DNA of 64,000 nt from Elusimicrobia bacterium GWA2_51_34 (GCA_001799565.1 MGTS01000024.1:1-64000); one strand, 5' to 3'; counted from the first letter of the stretch, positions 46,654 to 56,198 are shown. Translations and numbers: made by a program. The notes: generated from the letters alone by a model not told the origin.

Positions 46654-49600
46654 TCACCGTTCAATTACCACTTTAAAAAGCTTGTCCGTTTTCTTGTCCT
46701 GGGTTTGTATCAGCGCCAGATAAACGCCGCTGGCGGCTTTGCGCCCGGAGTCGTTCTCTCCCGCCCATAAGGCCATTCCGTTTATATCGGCTTTTATAAC
46801 GCGTACCAGCTCGCCCAGGAAAGTGTAAACTTTTATTTTCGCGTAAGGGGGCATGTTAGTGAAATGCATTACATCCGAAACGCTGGACGGTTTGTAAGGA
46901 TTCGGGTAAATTTTAACGTTGGCAAGGCCGGCGCTTGTAGCCGTCTCCATTATCTGAAAAGTTGAAAGGTGCCAGCTTTGGGCGGTAACGCGATTTCCTG
47001 CGGTATCGGAAACCGAGGGCAGCGGCGCCCAGGTCTGGCTGGTTTCATCGTAAAGCGCGATTATCAGCCTGCTGCGGTCCATGCCCGGCGGCAGGTCGGT
47101 TTCGCGGTAAGAGATGGTAATGGTAACCGGTTTGAAAAGCAGCGTCGGCGGGTCATAGGTAATTTCAACGCCTATATTGGTCGCTTTAAGCGCTGTTAGC
47201 GCTGAAACGGGAGGGGCGAAGCCGGAAGTTTTTACAGCCAGCGTCATCCGGGTGGAGCTGCCTATAGAACCGCTTGGCAAAAATATGGAGATGGGGCCGT
47301 ATGAGGAGGCAAGTGTTATGGTGTTGTCCTGAAAGGCCACTGAATTTTTTACCTCTTCAAGCAAAGTGGCGGCCGAACCGGCGCTTACGAAATCCGAAAC
47401 CAGCCCCGACTGCCCCACGGCCTGTATTTGTACCCAGTAGGTGGTGTTTATAAACAGGTTTGAGAAAACCGCGGTTTCTGCGTTTACTGAAACGGAGGCG
47501 TTAATGACTGAGAAATCAGGGGCTGTAGAAACCTGCACCCGGTAGAGCGTGCTGGAGGAATTGCCGTTATCTCCCCAATTGACTGAAAATCCGTCGATTA
47601 GAAAATCCGGAGCAGGAAAAGTTTGCGCGGGGGCCGGCACGTACGGAGTGGCGGGCAGTGTCAGCGCCGTTCCCAGCGGCAGGGGCGGAACTTTGGGCTC
47701 GTCCACCATGTTAAGGGCGGAAACCCGCAGGTAATATGAAGCGTTTGAAACCAGGCCTGTAAACGAAGCCGCCAGCGCCGTTGTAACGGAAGACAGCACC
47801 GTTCCGGAGAAAGCCGCTTCTGAAGAAATCTGCGCCCTGTATTTGGTGCCGCTCCCGTTTAATCCCTGCAGCCAGTTGATGGTAATGGAGGAAACGCCAA
47901 TGTCCGAATAATTATCAAAAGCAGGATCAAAGGCGCTTGTGGCCGCGGTGGGAAATATCCCTCCGGGTGTGGCGCGGTTAAAGCGGTTCATGGCCGTTAC
48001 GCGCGGATAATATGTCGTGTTAGGCAGCAAACCATCCGCGGTTAAAAATGTGGCGGAAGAACCAGTGGTTGAGGTGGAGACGGGGTTTGAAAAATCGGAA
48101 TGTGAGGACAAATCCACTACGTAAACAGTGTCAGCCGGGTTTGAATGCGTCAGCCAGTTAACTGTAATGGCGTCGGTGGTAAAACTGAAAGGCGGCGCGG
48201 CCGGGGTAGGGGCGTCGGCTAAAGTTGAGGTGGCCGCAATATTTACATAATTAGCCGCGCCGTCCCAGTTAAGCGTGCCGGCCCGGAGATAGTAAGTTGT
48301 ATTGGGATCCAGTCCCGTAAGCGACAACTGCGTTGCGGAGATGGTGTCCGTGTAGGAGGAAAAAAGCACGGGCTCAAATGCCGGGCTGGCGGAGGCTTCA
48401 AGCCGGTATCTTTCCGCCGTCGCGTTTGGAGGACTTGGGGCCAGCGGGATCCAGGGAACGGTAATGCTTGAAGAAAATACCCCGGTTATAGGTTGGACGT
48501 TTAGAGGCAGGGCTAATGTGGATTGCAGCCACGGCGTGGAGTTAGTGTAAAACGTGGTACCATTAAACAGGGCTCCGGCCCGGTAGTAGTATTTTGTGTT
48601 TTCGTTCAGGGTAACCGAGAGGCTTTCGGCGCCCGGGTCGGAGGTTGAAGAACTCAGGATCAGGTCCTGGAAGCGCCAATCGGGGTAGGCGGCGGCCTCA
48701 ACAACGTAACCGTCCGCCAGGCTGGTAGTAAAATTCAAGGTCGCGCTGGACAGCCCTACATACGCCAGAATAACCACGGTAGGCGGACCGGGAGAGGCGG
48801 TTCTCAGGACGTCAAGGGCGGTATAATTGGGAGTAAATTCCCAATTAAGAGTGGCTAAGCGAAGATAATAACTTGTATACGACCCCAGGCTTGAAAGGGT
48901 AAGCTGGTTCAGCTGGTTCTGGTAGGTAACGGAAGATATTATCTCTCCGCCTTCGTCAAATGGAGCGGTGGAGCCTTCAAAGAGGTATCCCTCGCAGGAA
49001 GAACTTTGGGGCGAAGCGTCCAGGGGGTGAAAACTTACCGTGATCAAATTCATGCCGGAGATCGTTGTTACGGTGTTGGCGCTGAACTGCGAAGCGAGCG
49101 TTATGGCGGAAGTGTAAGGCTCCGCTGTGTAGTTAGGGTCGAAATTTTTGTTAAGCGAAGCCGCCCTGAAGTACCAGGTGGTGTTCATGGCAAGGCCGGA
49201 AACAGTGAGAGTTGAGAGTTGTGAGTTGAAAGTTGAGGAGGAAAAAATCGCGCCGGTGAAATTTGAAGCGGTGGAGGCCTCAAGGCGGTAGCCGAGCGCG
49301 GAGGCTGTTGAGGGGCCTGGCGGGAGCGCCGCCCAGCCGAGCGTCGCCGAGTCGGCGGCTACCCCTAGCAGCTGTAAATTCTGCGGCTTTGAAGACAGCG
49401 TGGTAAAGGAACGGCCGGAATCATTGGCGGCTCCGTTCCAGTTAAGCGCTCCCGCTTCATAATAGTACGTGGTGTTGCGCTCCAGGTCGGTCAGAGTAGC
49501 GCTTGAAGTGTCGTGGTCCGTACTGCTCCATACAACAATTACGCCCCTGTCATAAACGCTCACGGTTGAATATCTAAGCCGGTAGCCCTCCGAGTCCATT

Positions 49601-50319
49601 GCCTGCGCGGGGCCTGAAACAGCCGTCCAGGTAACCGTGGCGCTGGTTTCGCCAAAGGTTTCGCCAAGACCGTCAAGTTTAATGGCAAGAGTCGCCGTGG
49701 AAATGTCGGTGGTGGGGGCGGTTTGAGTTCCGGAGAGGTTTACCGCCGCCACATGTAAAAAATAAGTGGTGTTGGCGGCAAGTCCCGGCAAGGTAAGCGG
49801 GGGATAATAATCGGAGTAAAATTTTGAATCTGTGAAACCCGGATTGTCGGCGTATTCTATTTTATATTCGGTCCAATCGGGATTGCCGTTGCGGTTTACC
49901 TGAACGCTTATTTGAGCTGTATCTGAAGAATCTGAAGCAAAAAAATCATACACAAACTCCGGAAGAGTCGGCGCTGCGGCGTGAGTTACGGTTGAAATAT
50001 AAAGCGGGTTATAGGAACCATCGCTTTGTTTTTTTACCCGGAAGTAATAAATGGTGTCAGGGTCCAGATTTATATAAGTTGTGGTGTTTGAGCCCGGCGC
50101 GCCGCCGGCTGTCAGGGCGGAGAAATCACTTACAGTTGAAAGCGCCGTTTCATAAGGCGCGTTTACGTCCCAGTTGAAAGAGAGGGTGTTAGAGGTGACT
50201 CCAATGTTGACCGGGTGTAAATCGGTTTGGGCTGACAGCCAGGCCTGGCAAATAAAAAACAACCCCGCCGCTAAAAAAGAGGCCCGAAATCCGCGCAAAG
50301 GCGAATGGTACGCATGCAT
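46654..50319 (-). CDS. Secreted fibronectin type III repeat protein with T9SS-type C-terminal domain
   Basis: About 1221 residues, start ATG 50319. A signal peptide (ASFLAAGLFFICQAWLSAQ) is followed by about ten fibronectin-III-like repeats, each with a core like LDPNTTYYLRAGTLNWDG. A ZU5/GAIN-like stretch (SLTVAVKTSGF-type strands) follows. The C-terminal 85 residues (KIYPNPYKPSS, then GELVRVI, ASGVYLALIQT, DKLFKVVIER) match the Por-secretion/FlgD-like sorting domain. It is probably a surface or secreted adhesin or polysaccharide-binding protein. The PorV-like gene is downstream on the same strand. GAGTTGAGAGTTGTGAGTTG words at 49204-49239 lie in frame in a linker. Confidence 0.82.
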   Translation of the reverse strand: MHAYHSPLRGFRASFLAAGLFFICQAWLSAQTDLHPVNIGVTSNTLSFNWDVNAPYETALSTVSDFSALTAGGAPGSNTTTYINLDPDTIYYFRVKKQSDGSYNPLYISTVTHAAAPTLPEFVYDFFASDSSDTAQISVQVNRNGNPDWTEYKIEYADNPGFTDSKFYSDYYPPLTLPGLAANTTYFLHVAAVNLSGTQTAPTTDISTATLAIKLDGLGETFGETSATVTWTAVSGPAQAMDSEGYRLRYSTVSVYDRGVIVVWSSTDHDTSSATLTDLERNTTYYYEAGALNWNGAANDSGRSFTTLSSKPQNLQLLGVAADSATLGWAALPPGPSTASALGYRLEASTASNFTGAIFSSSTFNSQLSTLTVSGLAMNTTWYFRAASLNKNFDPNYTAEPYTSAITLASQFSANTVTTISGMNLITVSFHPLDASPQSSSCEGYLFEGSTAPFDEGGEIISSVTYQNQLNQLTLSSLGSYTSYYLRLATLNWEFTPNYTALDVLRTASPGPPTVVILAYVGLSSATLNFTTSLADGYVVEAAAYPDWRFQDLILSSSTSDPGAESLSVTLNENTKYYYRAGALFNGTTFYTNSTPWLQSTLALPLNVQPITGVFSSSITVPWIPLAPSPPNATAERYRLEASASPAFEPVLFSSYTDTISATQLSLTGLDPNTTYYLRAGTLNWDGAANYVNIAATSTLADAPTPAAPPFSFTTDAITVNWLTHSNPADTVYVVDLSSHSDFSNPVSTSTTGSSATFLTADGLLPNTTYYPRVTAMNRFNRATPGGIFPTAATSAFDPAFDNYSDIGVSSITINWLQGLNGSGTKYRAQISSEAAFSGTVLSSVTTALAASFTGLVSNASYYLRVSALNMVDEPKVPPLPLGTALTLPATPYVPAPAQTFPAPDFLIDGFSVNWGDNGNSSSTLYRVQVSTAPDFSVINASVSVNAETAVFSNLFINTTYWVQIQAVGQSGLVSDFVSAGSAATLLEEVKNSVAFQDNTITLASSYGPISIFLPSGSIGSSTRMTLAVKTSGFAPPVSALTALKATNIGVEITYDPPTLLFKPVTITISYRETDLPPGMDRSRLIIALYDETSQTWAPLPSVSDTAGNRVTAQSWHLSTFQIMETATSAGLANVKIYPNPYKPSSVSDVMHFTNMPPYAKIKVYTFLGELVRVIKADINGMALWAGENDSGRKAASGVYLALIQTQDKKTDKLFKVVIER
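49204..49239. repeat. In-frame word repeat inside the FN3 gene
   Basis: AGTGAGAGTTGAGAGTTGTGAGTTGAAAGTTGAGGA, of hairpin-family style, encodes TFNSQLSTLTV in an FN3 unit. No opposing arm was found nearby. Confidence 0.55.
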
Positions 50320-50473
50320 ACCGACATAGTCTAGCACAGGGCCATTAAAAATCAATAGACAATATGTTACGGGATGTCGCCGCCTTTTGAGTTCTATGCT
50401 TTTGTTGAAATGCCTGCGGTTTCTATTATATTATAGGGTCAGCGCCGCGCAGTGGAAATAAAAAACTGCATTT

Positions 50474-51613
50474 ATGAAAGTAAAAAATATCCTTTTTTTC
50501 GCGTTAGCCGTTTGCTGCTGGTTTTCGGCGGGTCTGTCCGCTTCAGGCGGACGCCGTGAAACTACTATAGGTCCGTCGGCGGACCGCAAACCTTCCGCGC
50601 AGAAGCCAAAAAGCCTTAAATTTTCCGTAAAACAGATAGGCCCGATCCTTGAGGTAAAAGAGTCCTCCACCCAGGTAATAGGCCAGGGCGGAAATTACGC
50701 GGTTACGGACGGCCCCGGTAAAACGGTCTGGTTTTTAAACAATATCTGGACGGGAGAGGTTCCCTCGTCCGGTCAGCCGGCCCGTTGGGGCATAATTGAG
50801 GGCGGAGTGGCCCTGTCAGCTTCCAGTTCCCCCTATTCTTTGAAAGGCGCTTTGAATCATGTGCTGGATGAAAACCGCTGGCCGATACCGTTTCTTTCAT
50901 CGGATTTCAGGGAATATATCCAGGTGCGTAAATTCTGGCCGCGCGCCGGCTTTAAAAATGAAAAAAAGTATTATGTGTTCTATTCAATCCTGAATAATTT
51001 CGGCAGCGGTCCTTACGATTATTTCCGCGTAGGCCAGGGGCTCGCTTTTTCCGATAATCCCTCCGGTTCATATAAAAAAGTGGAAGTCGGGGGGGGGTAC
51101 GCCCTTTGGAGCGATGTGGAACCGGCTTTCGGCTCGGCTGTCCTCTCCGACAGCGACGGCTGGCTGTACATTTATGGCCGGGTAATGACCGAGCCGGGTA
51201 AGTATTCGGCGGCGCTTGCCCGTGTAAGGCCTGAAAATATGGAGAGCAGGGAAAAATACGACTATTACAGCCTGGATGTTTCAAGCGGCGTGTGGACTTC
51301 CGACCTGACGGAAACTACGCCGGTTATGGAAAACATGCCCGAAGAGTTTTCTGTTTCCTACAATGAATACCTGAAAAGTTACCTGGCGCTTTACCTGGAC
51401 ATTGAGGATACTGAAATTTTATTAATGAAAGCCGACTATCCCTGGGGGCCGTGGAAAGACCCTGTGAAAATAATGGCCTGCTCCAAAGAGGAATACTGTT
51501 CAGGCGCCAAGGAACAACCCCTGTTCTCCCTGGAGGACGGGAAAAAGATCTTTTTCACGCTTGAAAAAAAGAATATGCCGTATATCTACGAGCTCACATT
51601 CACAGTGAAGTAG
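50474..51613 (+). CDS. DUF4185-like secreted beta-propeller protein
   Basis: 379 residues with a signal peptide (MKVKNILFFALAVCCWFSAG). The body has repeated strand blocks (GNYAVTDGPGKTVWFLNN, KKYYVFYSILNNFGSGPYDYFRVG, DGWLYIYGRVM, KSYLALYLDIEDTEILLMKADYPWGPWKDP) of the kind seen in five-bladed propeller families such as DUF4185 and GH43-like proteins. It lacks a recognised catalytic acid set, so a sugar-binding or hydrolytic role is only possible. It is divergent from the FN3 protein and may share its surface destination. A GTCCGC/GCGGAC palindrome (50536-50552) lies in the signal-peptide region. Confidence 0.6.
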   Translation: MKVKNILFFALAVCCWFSAGLSASGGRRETTIGPSADRKPSAQKPKSLKFSVKQIGPILEVKESSTQVIGQGGNYAVTDGPGKTVWFLNNIWTGEVPSSGQPARWGIIEGGVALSASSSPYSLKGALNHVLDENRWPIPFLSSDFREYIQVRKFWPRAGFKNEKKYYVFYSILNNFGSGPYDYFRVGQGLAFSDNPSGSYKKVEVGGGYALWSDVEPAFGSAVLSDSDGWLYIYGRVMTEPGKYSAALARVRPENMESREKYDYYSLDVSSGVWTSDLTETTPVMENMPEEFSVSYNEYLKSYLALYLDIEDTEILLMKADYPWGPWKDPVKIMACSKEEYCSGAKEQPLFSLEDGKKIFFTLEKKNMPYIYELTFTVK

Positions 51614-51672
51614 ATAGTAGGTAGTAGGCGGTATGTAGGGAATGGCAGACAGTATATTACCTACCCTGTTGC
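51611..51672. repeat. Short word-built inverted repeat before buk
   Basis: TAGATAGTAGGTAGTAGGCGGTATGTAGGG faces a short TATTACCTACCCTG. A partial or decayed member of the hairpin family. Confidence 0.5.
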
Positions 51673-51684
51673 AGAGAGAAGTCC

Positions 51685-52803
51685 ATGTCTGAATACAACA
51701 TACTGGTGATAAATCCCGGCTCCACTTCCGACGAGGTGAGTTTTTTCCGCGGCGAAAAACTGGTTTTTCATAAGATCGTCCGGTACAGCCCGGAAGACCT
51801 GAAAGCCTACGAGTTTAAAAAAGTAACCTCCCAGTATAAATTCAGGAAAGGCCTGGTGCTTGACGCCCTGAAAGAGCACAAGGTGGAGCTGTCGGAGCTG
51901 CACGCCGTTATAGGCCGCGGCGGAGTGCTTCGGCCCATAGAGGGCGGGGTCTACGCGGTTAGTGATAACATGCTTAAAGACTTGAAAGAAGGCGTAATGG
52001 GAGACCACCCTTCAAATTTGGGAGGAATACTAGCCCACAACATAGCCGGCATGTGCGGCGCCGCGGCGTTTATAGCCGATCCGGTAACGGTTGATGAGAT
52101 GGAGCCTTTGGCCAGGTATTCGGGGATGCCTGAGAACCCCAGAATTTCAATTTTTCACGCGCTTAATCAGAAAAGGGTGGCCCGCCACGCGGCCCGCCAG
52201 CTTGGTAAACCATACGCAGACTGCCGCCTGATCGTCATGCACGGCGGCGGCGGCGTCTCGGTTGGCGCGCACGCGGGCGGCAGGGTGGTGGACGTGAATA
52301 ACGGGCTTGAGGGTGACGGGCCTTTCACGCCGCAGCGCTCGGGCGGAGTGCCGGCCAGCGGGCTGATAAAAATGTGTTTCTCCGGCAAATACACATTGGC
52401 CGACATGAAACTAAAGCTTAAAGGCCGCGGCGGCCTTGTGGCTTATACCGGCACCTCCGACTGCCTGGCTCTTGAAAAATATATCCTGACCGGCGAGGTA
52501 AAGCCTAATTCCGGCCTTGATCCGGCAAAAATTTCCCGCGAAAAAGCCAAAGAGGCGGTGCTTGCCATGGCTTATCAGATTTCAAAGGAAATAGCGGCCA
52601 TGGCCTCTGTGCTTGAAGGCAAGGTGGACGCTATAGTGCTTACAGGCGGGCTCGCCTACGACCAGATAGTGATACCCGAAATCAAGCGTAGAGTGGGCTG
52701 GATAGCCCCGGTGCTAAGCTATCCCGGCGGCGATGAAATGAGCGCCCTGCGCGCGGCGGCGCAAACCGGCCTTAAGCGTCCCGCCGCGGTAAAGGTGTAT
52801 TAG
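51685..52803 (+). CDS. buk: Butyrate kinase
   Basis: 372 residues of the acetate/butyrate kinase (ASKHA) fold, converting butyryl-phosphate and ADP to butyrate and ATP. Motifs: INPGSTSDEVSFF (phosphate 1), MHGGGGVSVGAHAGGRVVDVNNGLEGDGPF (phosphate 2 and substrate region), and VLTGGLAYD (adenosine). ATG 51685 is preceded by AGAGAAG. The phosphotransbutyrylase gene follows after 87 bp, a common pair for making ATP at the end of fermentation. A branched-chain acid kinase activity is an alternative. Confidence 0.9.
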   Translation: MSEYNILVINPGSTSDEVSFFRGEKLVFHKIVRYSPEDLKAYEFKKVTSQYKFRKGLVLDALKEHKVELSELHAVIGRGGVLRPIEGGVYAVSDNMLKDLKEGVMGDHPSNLGGILAHNIAGMCGAAAFIADPVTVDEMEPLARYSGMPENPRISIFHALNQKRVARHAARQLGKPYADCRLIVMHGGGGVSVGAHAGGRVVDVNNGLEGDGPFTPQRSGGVPASGLIKMCFSGKYTLADMKLKLKGRGGLVAYTGTSDCLALEKYILTGEVKPNSGLDPAKISREKAKEAVLAMAYQISKEIAAMASVLEGKVDAIVLTGGLAYDQIVIPEIKRRVGWIAPVLSYPGGDEMSALRAAAQTGLKRPAAVKVY

Positions 52804-52890
52804 GAGAATTGTAGAAGTTAGAATACAGAATTCAGAAGCCGGAAGTCGGGAATTCGCGGCGACGATTTTAAAATCAACAAGGAGAAAAGT

Positions 52891-53844
52891 ATGAAGTTTC
52901 GCAATTTTGAAGAACTGATGAAGCTGGTTAAAGATAAACCGAACCGCATAGTGGTGCCCGGCGCAAATAATGACGAGGTGATGCAAGCTATAAAAATGGG
53001 AGTTGAACACCGCATAATTTCCGGCGGCATTCTGGTAGGGCCGAAAACCCAGGTTGAGGCCGTAGCGGAGAAGGTCGGAGTTAAACTGGATATTTTTGAA
53101 ATAATAGATATGTCCGATTGCGCGGAGATGTGCAATAAGGCCGTGGACCTTGTGAAAGCCGGCAAGGGAGATTTTCTTGTGAAAGGCCTGGTGGACACTA
53201 AATTTTACATGAAGGCCATACTGCGCAAGGAAGTGGGCGCGGTGGCCGAAGGGACGGTGCTTAGTCATTTTGTGCTTTTTGAACTGTCCAACTATCACAA
53301 ACTTTTTGCCGTTACCGACGCGGCCATAATTATAAATCCCACGCTGGAGCAGAAGGCGAAAATTACCCGCAACGCCGTGGACATGATGCGAATGCTGGGC
53401 GTTGAAAAACCTAATGTGGCCGTGGTCTGCCCGGTGGAAAAAGTAAACCCCAATATTCCCAGCACCATGGACGCGGAAGCCCTTGTGAAGATGAATAAGG
53501 AAGGGATTTTGAAGAACTGCGTGGTGGAGGGGCCTTACGACATTTATATCGCATTTTCAAAGGAGCTGGCGGCGGAAAAAGGCATAAAAGGCGCCGCCGT
53601 TCCCGGCGAAACCGACATAGCGCTTTTCCCCAACCTGGATTCGGCCAACCCCGTATATAAATGCCTGTCGTTTTTCGGCGCGGGCATGAAATCGGCCACG
53701 CTGCTTGTCGGGTCCAATATCCCGGTAATACTGCCGTCCCGCACCGACACGCCTGTGACAAAGCTGCACTCAATAGCGTTAGCGGGCTTTCTAAAGTCTC
53801 AGGCCGTCTTAACGGGCATGGCCCTTGATACGGCACGGCCATAG
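52891..53844 (+). CDS. ptb: Phosphate butyryltransferase
   Basis: 317 residues of the phosphotransacylase family, exchanging CoA for phosphate on butyryl-CoA. The N-terminus NRIVVPGANNDEVMQAIKMG and the C-terminal FPNLDSANPVYKCLSFFGAGMKSATLLVGSNIPVILPSR are characteristic. ATG 52891 follows AAGGAGA. Paired with buk it completes butyryl-CoA to butyrate with ATP gain. The last codons (DTARP-stop) are read from the repeated sequence GATACGGCACGGCCATAGGC, also seen at 22.7 kb and 62.7 kb. Confidence 0.88.
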   Translation: MKFRNFEELMKLVKDKPNRIVVPGANNDEVMQAIKMGVEHRIISGGILVGPKTQVEAVAEKVGVKLDIFEIIDMSDCAEMCNKAVDLVKAGKGDFLVKGLVDTKFYMKAILRKEVGAVAEGTVLSHFVLFELSNYHKLFAVTDAAIIINPTLEQKAKITRNAVDMMRMLGVEKPNVAVVCPVEKVNPNIPSTMDAEALVKMNKEGILKNCVVEGPYDIYIAFSKELAAEKGIKGAAVPGETDIALFPNLDSANPVYKCLSFFGAGMKSATLLVGSNIPVILPSRTDTPVTKLHSIALAGFLKSQAVLTGMALDTARP

Positions 53845-53970
53845 GCTAGGCAGGGGTTTGCGCCTGACAGCGACAAGGGACTGCGAGCGAATAGCGAATT
53901 AGGGACGGAGTTCTTTATAACTACCCACTACCCACTGGCCACTATTCACTATGACTAAGGAGAGAAAATT

Positions 53971-54474
53971 ATGGTTTGGAATTTTTTAAAAAAAGTTTTG
54001 AACAAGAAGGAAGAAAAACGGTCGGAAACCGAGCCCCGGGCCGCTTTTCAGCAAAACACGCGGATTCAGCAGGCGGCCTCTCCGTCGTCCGCGCCATCCG
54101 CGGAAAAGCCTGCCGATGTCAAGGCTCCGGCGGCCACGCCCGCGGTGAAAGAAAAGCCGCACGCTGAAAAAACCGATGAGGAGCTGGTTCAGGAACTAAA
54201 CGCTATTTCCCCTGAAATCCTTTCCCAGGCCAAAACCCCGCAGATGCGCAAGTTGATAATAGACATCTACCGCAAGATGCTTGTTGAGGGCGTAAATATA
54301 AAAGATGAAAAAGAAGTTAAAAAATGGCTCAAAAAACATCCCGAAGTTGTGAACGGGGGCGAAACCCATAAAATAGAAACCTTTAAAAGAGAAGAGCCGA
54401 AAGTGGGCCGCAACGACGCCTGCTCCTGCGGTTCCGGCAAGAAATACAAAAAATGCTGCGGGAAGGGAAAATAA
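53971..54474 (+). CDS. SEC-C motif protein
   Basis: 167 residues starting ATG 53971 after AAGGAGAG. The first 75 residues are Ala, Pro and Lys-rich and probably disordered. A helical part ([19 protein letters not shown]) follows, and the C-terminus [22 protein letters not shown] is the SEC-C zinc-binding motif found at the end of SecA and in stand-alone proteins. It may bind SecB-like partners or nucleic acid. The lack of SecA domains rules out a translocase. No operon partner is evident. Confidence 0.8.
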   Translation: MVWNFLKKVLNKKEEKRSETEPRAAFQQNTRIQQAASPSSAPSAEKPADVKAPAATPAVKEKPHAEKTDEELVQELNAISPEILSQAKTPQMRKLIIDIYRKMLVEGVNIKDEKEVKKWLKKHPEVVNGGETHKIETFKREEPKVGRNDACSCGSGKKYKKCCGKGK

Positions 54475-54513
54475 CTATCGGTAACTGCTCAAGTGGGTTA
54501 TCTGTAGGCGCGA

Positions 54514-54643
54514 CGATAATTGATAGCAGCGGAAAGCAAAAGAAAGCAACTGAATGCCACAAAAAGTAAGAGCATGAAATAATTTTCTTTCTTACTCGCA
54601 GTTGCTTTCTGTAGCGTTTCGTAGCCTTTAGTTGCTATCGATG
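54514..54643. repeat. Word-built hairpin between the SEC-C gene and thrC
   Basis: GATAATTGATAGCAGCGGAAAGCAAAAGAAAGCAACTG faces CAGTTGCTTTCTGTAGCGTTTCGTAGCCTTTAGTTGCTATCGATG. It lies between convergent genes, fit for a two-way terminator. Confidence 0.75.
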
Positions 54644-54658
54644 ACAACAGTTTGCAGT

Positions 54659-56038
54659 CTAAATAACATTCCCCTGAGAAAGAAGGATTTTTTTTAGCCG
54701 GCGGAAATCAGCCGGTATAGAGGTGCTTTTGCCGCGTTTTTTCATGCAGGACGCAAGACGTGCGGGGAGCTTTACCGCTTCTCCCGTATTTCTTGACACG
54801 ATATCGGGGAATTTAGCCGGGTGAGCCGTGGATAAGACTATCTTCGGGCCTGCGAGATTGCAGTTAAAGGCGGCGGCTATGGCGGTTGCGGTATGCGGAT
54901 CGGATACATAACCAAACCTTTTGAAAGCCAGGCCTATTGTTTTCTCAGTTTCCCCGTCCGTAACGGTGACGGCGTCAATATCCCGTTTAAGCGCAACGCG
55001 GTTATTGTGATACATGTCAAGAATTCTGGCGAAGTTGCTTGGTATTCCCACGTCCATGGCGTTTGAAAGTGTCAGTCGGGTTTTTACGCGCGGGAGCTTT
55101 CCCGTGGCAAGGTAATGCGGAACCCCGCTGTTGATATTAACCGCGGCGATAAATTTCCGCGCGGGCAAACCCATTCTTTTCGCGAACAGCCCGGCGCAAA
55201 GATCGCCGAAGTTCCCGCTGGGAATAATAAATACCGGTTCGCGCTTTGCCATCCCTCTGCGCAATGCCGTAAGCTGTGAAACAGCGCTGAAATAATAGAA
55301 CATCTGCGGAAGAAGCCTGCCGATGTTAATAGAGTTGGCGGATGAAAGGGTCATTTTCCCTCGTATTTCCGCGTCGGAAAGGGCTTTTTTGGCCATCCGC
55401 TGGCAATCGTCAAAATCCCCTCTTACCTTAAGCGCGATGATATTTCCTCCGGGAGCGGTTATCTGTTTTTCCTGCAGAGGGCTTATCCTGCCTTCCGGAT
55501 AAAGCACAACAACGTTTATTCCGGCCAGGCCGAAGAATCCGTGCGCCACCGCGCTCCCCGTGTCGCCGGAAGTGGCTACGAGGACTGTCAGGCGCTTTTT
55601 TGTGCCGGCCAGGTAATGCTCCATCAGGCGTGCCATGAAACGCGCGCCGAAATCCTTAAACGAGAGCGTGGGACCGTGGAAGAGTTCAAGGATATATAAA
55701 TCTTTGGAAATCCGGACCAGCGGGGAGGGGGAGTTGTTTACAGGGAAGGCTTTTTTGCTGAAAGAGTCGCGTATTATTCCTTTCAAATTCTTATCTGTTA
55801 TATCGGAAATATATTTCCGGCAGGCTATAAAAGCCAATTCATGAAAATTATAGCTTCCGATATCGTGAAAAAAATTATTTCCGGGGCCGTGACACTGGCC
55901 TGTCGCGGACCTCTGGCGTTGTCCGCGACTGGGAAAAGCCTCCGGCATAAACAACCCTCCGTCACCGGCCAGACCCGTGAAAAGGGTTTCCCGGAAGGTT
56001 GCCGGCTCTGATTTACCGTTAGTGCTGTAATATTTCAT
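54659..56038 (-). CDS. thrC: Threonine synthase
   Basis: 459 residues, PLP-dependent, converting O-phosphohomoserine to threonine. Motifs: MKYYSTNGKSEPATFRETLFTGLAGDGGLFMPE at the start; the PLP lysine in HGPTLSFKDFGARFM (about 130); ATSGDTGSAVAHGF (phosphate-binding Ser/Thr cluster); and FIIPSGNFGDLCAGLFA. An insertion of about 15-18 residues after GLFMPEAFP (SRGQRQRSATGQCHGPGN) contains a GTCGCGGAC...GTCCGCGAC palindrome, apparently a repeat inserted in frame. The reading frame stays open, so the enzyme may still work. Shikimate kinase lies upstream on the same strand. Confidence 0.92.
   Translation of the reverse strand: MKYYSTNGKSEPATFRETLFTGLAGDGGLFMPEAFPSRGQRQRSATGQCHGPGNNFFHDIGSYNFHELAFIACRKYISDITDKNLKGIIRDSFSKKAFPVNNSPSPLVRISKDLYILELFHGPTLSFKDFGARFMARLMEHYLAGTKKRLTVLVATSGDTGSAVAHGFFGLAGINVVVLYPEGRISPLQEKQITAPGGNIIALKVRGDFDDCQRMAKKALSDAEIRGKMTLSSANSINIGRLLPQMFYYFSAVSQLTALRRGMAKREPVFIIPSGNFGDLCAGLFAKRMGLPARKFIAAVNINSGVPHYLATGKLPRVKTRLTLSNAMDVGIPSNFARILDMYHNNRVALKRDIDAVTVTDGETEKTIGLAFKRFGYVSDPHTATAIAAAFNCNLAGPKIVLSTAHPAKFPDIVSRNTGEAVKLPARLASCMKKRGKSTSIPADFRRLKKILLSQGNVI
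55902..55929. repeat. Palindromic insertion inside thrC
   Basis: GTCGCGGAC (55902-55910) and GTCCGCGAC (55921-55929) are perfect 9-bp arms around a 10-bp spacer, in the coding insertion near the ThrC N-terminus. Confidence 0.6.
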
Positions 56039-56050
56039 TATTTGTAATTT

Positions 56051-56169
56051 TTGCCATAGGCCATAGGCTTTAGGCTATAAAGTTATAAGCAAATTCCTGA
56101 AAAAGCATACGGCATACGGCTTAAAACTTTTACGTGTTTATGCTTCTTGCCTACAGCCTAACTGCCTAT
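56051..56169. repeat. Imperfect word-built inverted repeat downstream of aroK
   Basis: TTGCCATAGGCCATAGGCTTTAGGCTATAAAG faces GCTTCTTGCCTACAGCCTAACTGCCTAT. Weaker pairing than other members. Confidence 0.5.
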
Positions 56170-56198
56170 CCGCCTGGGGCGCCCTCTATTTCAGCGGG

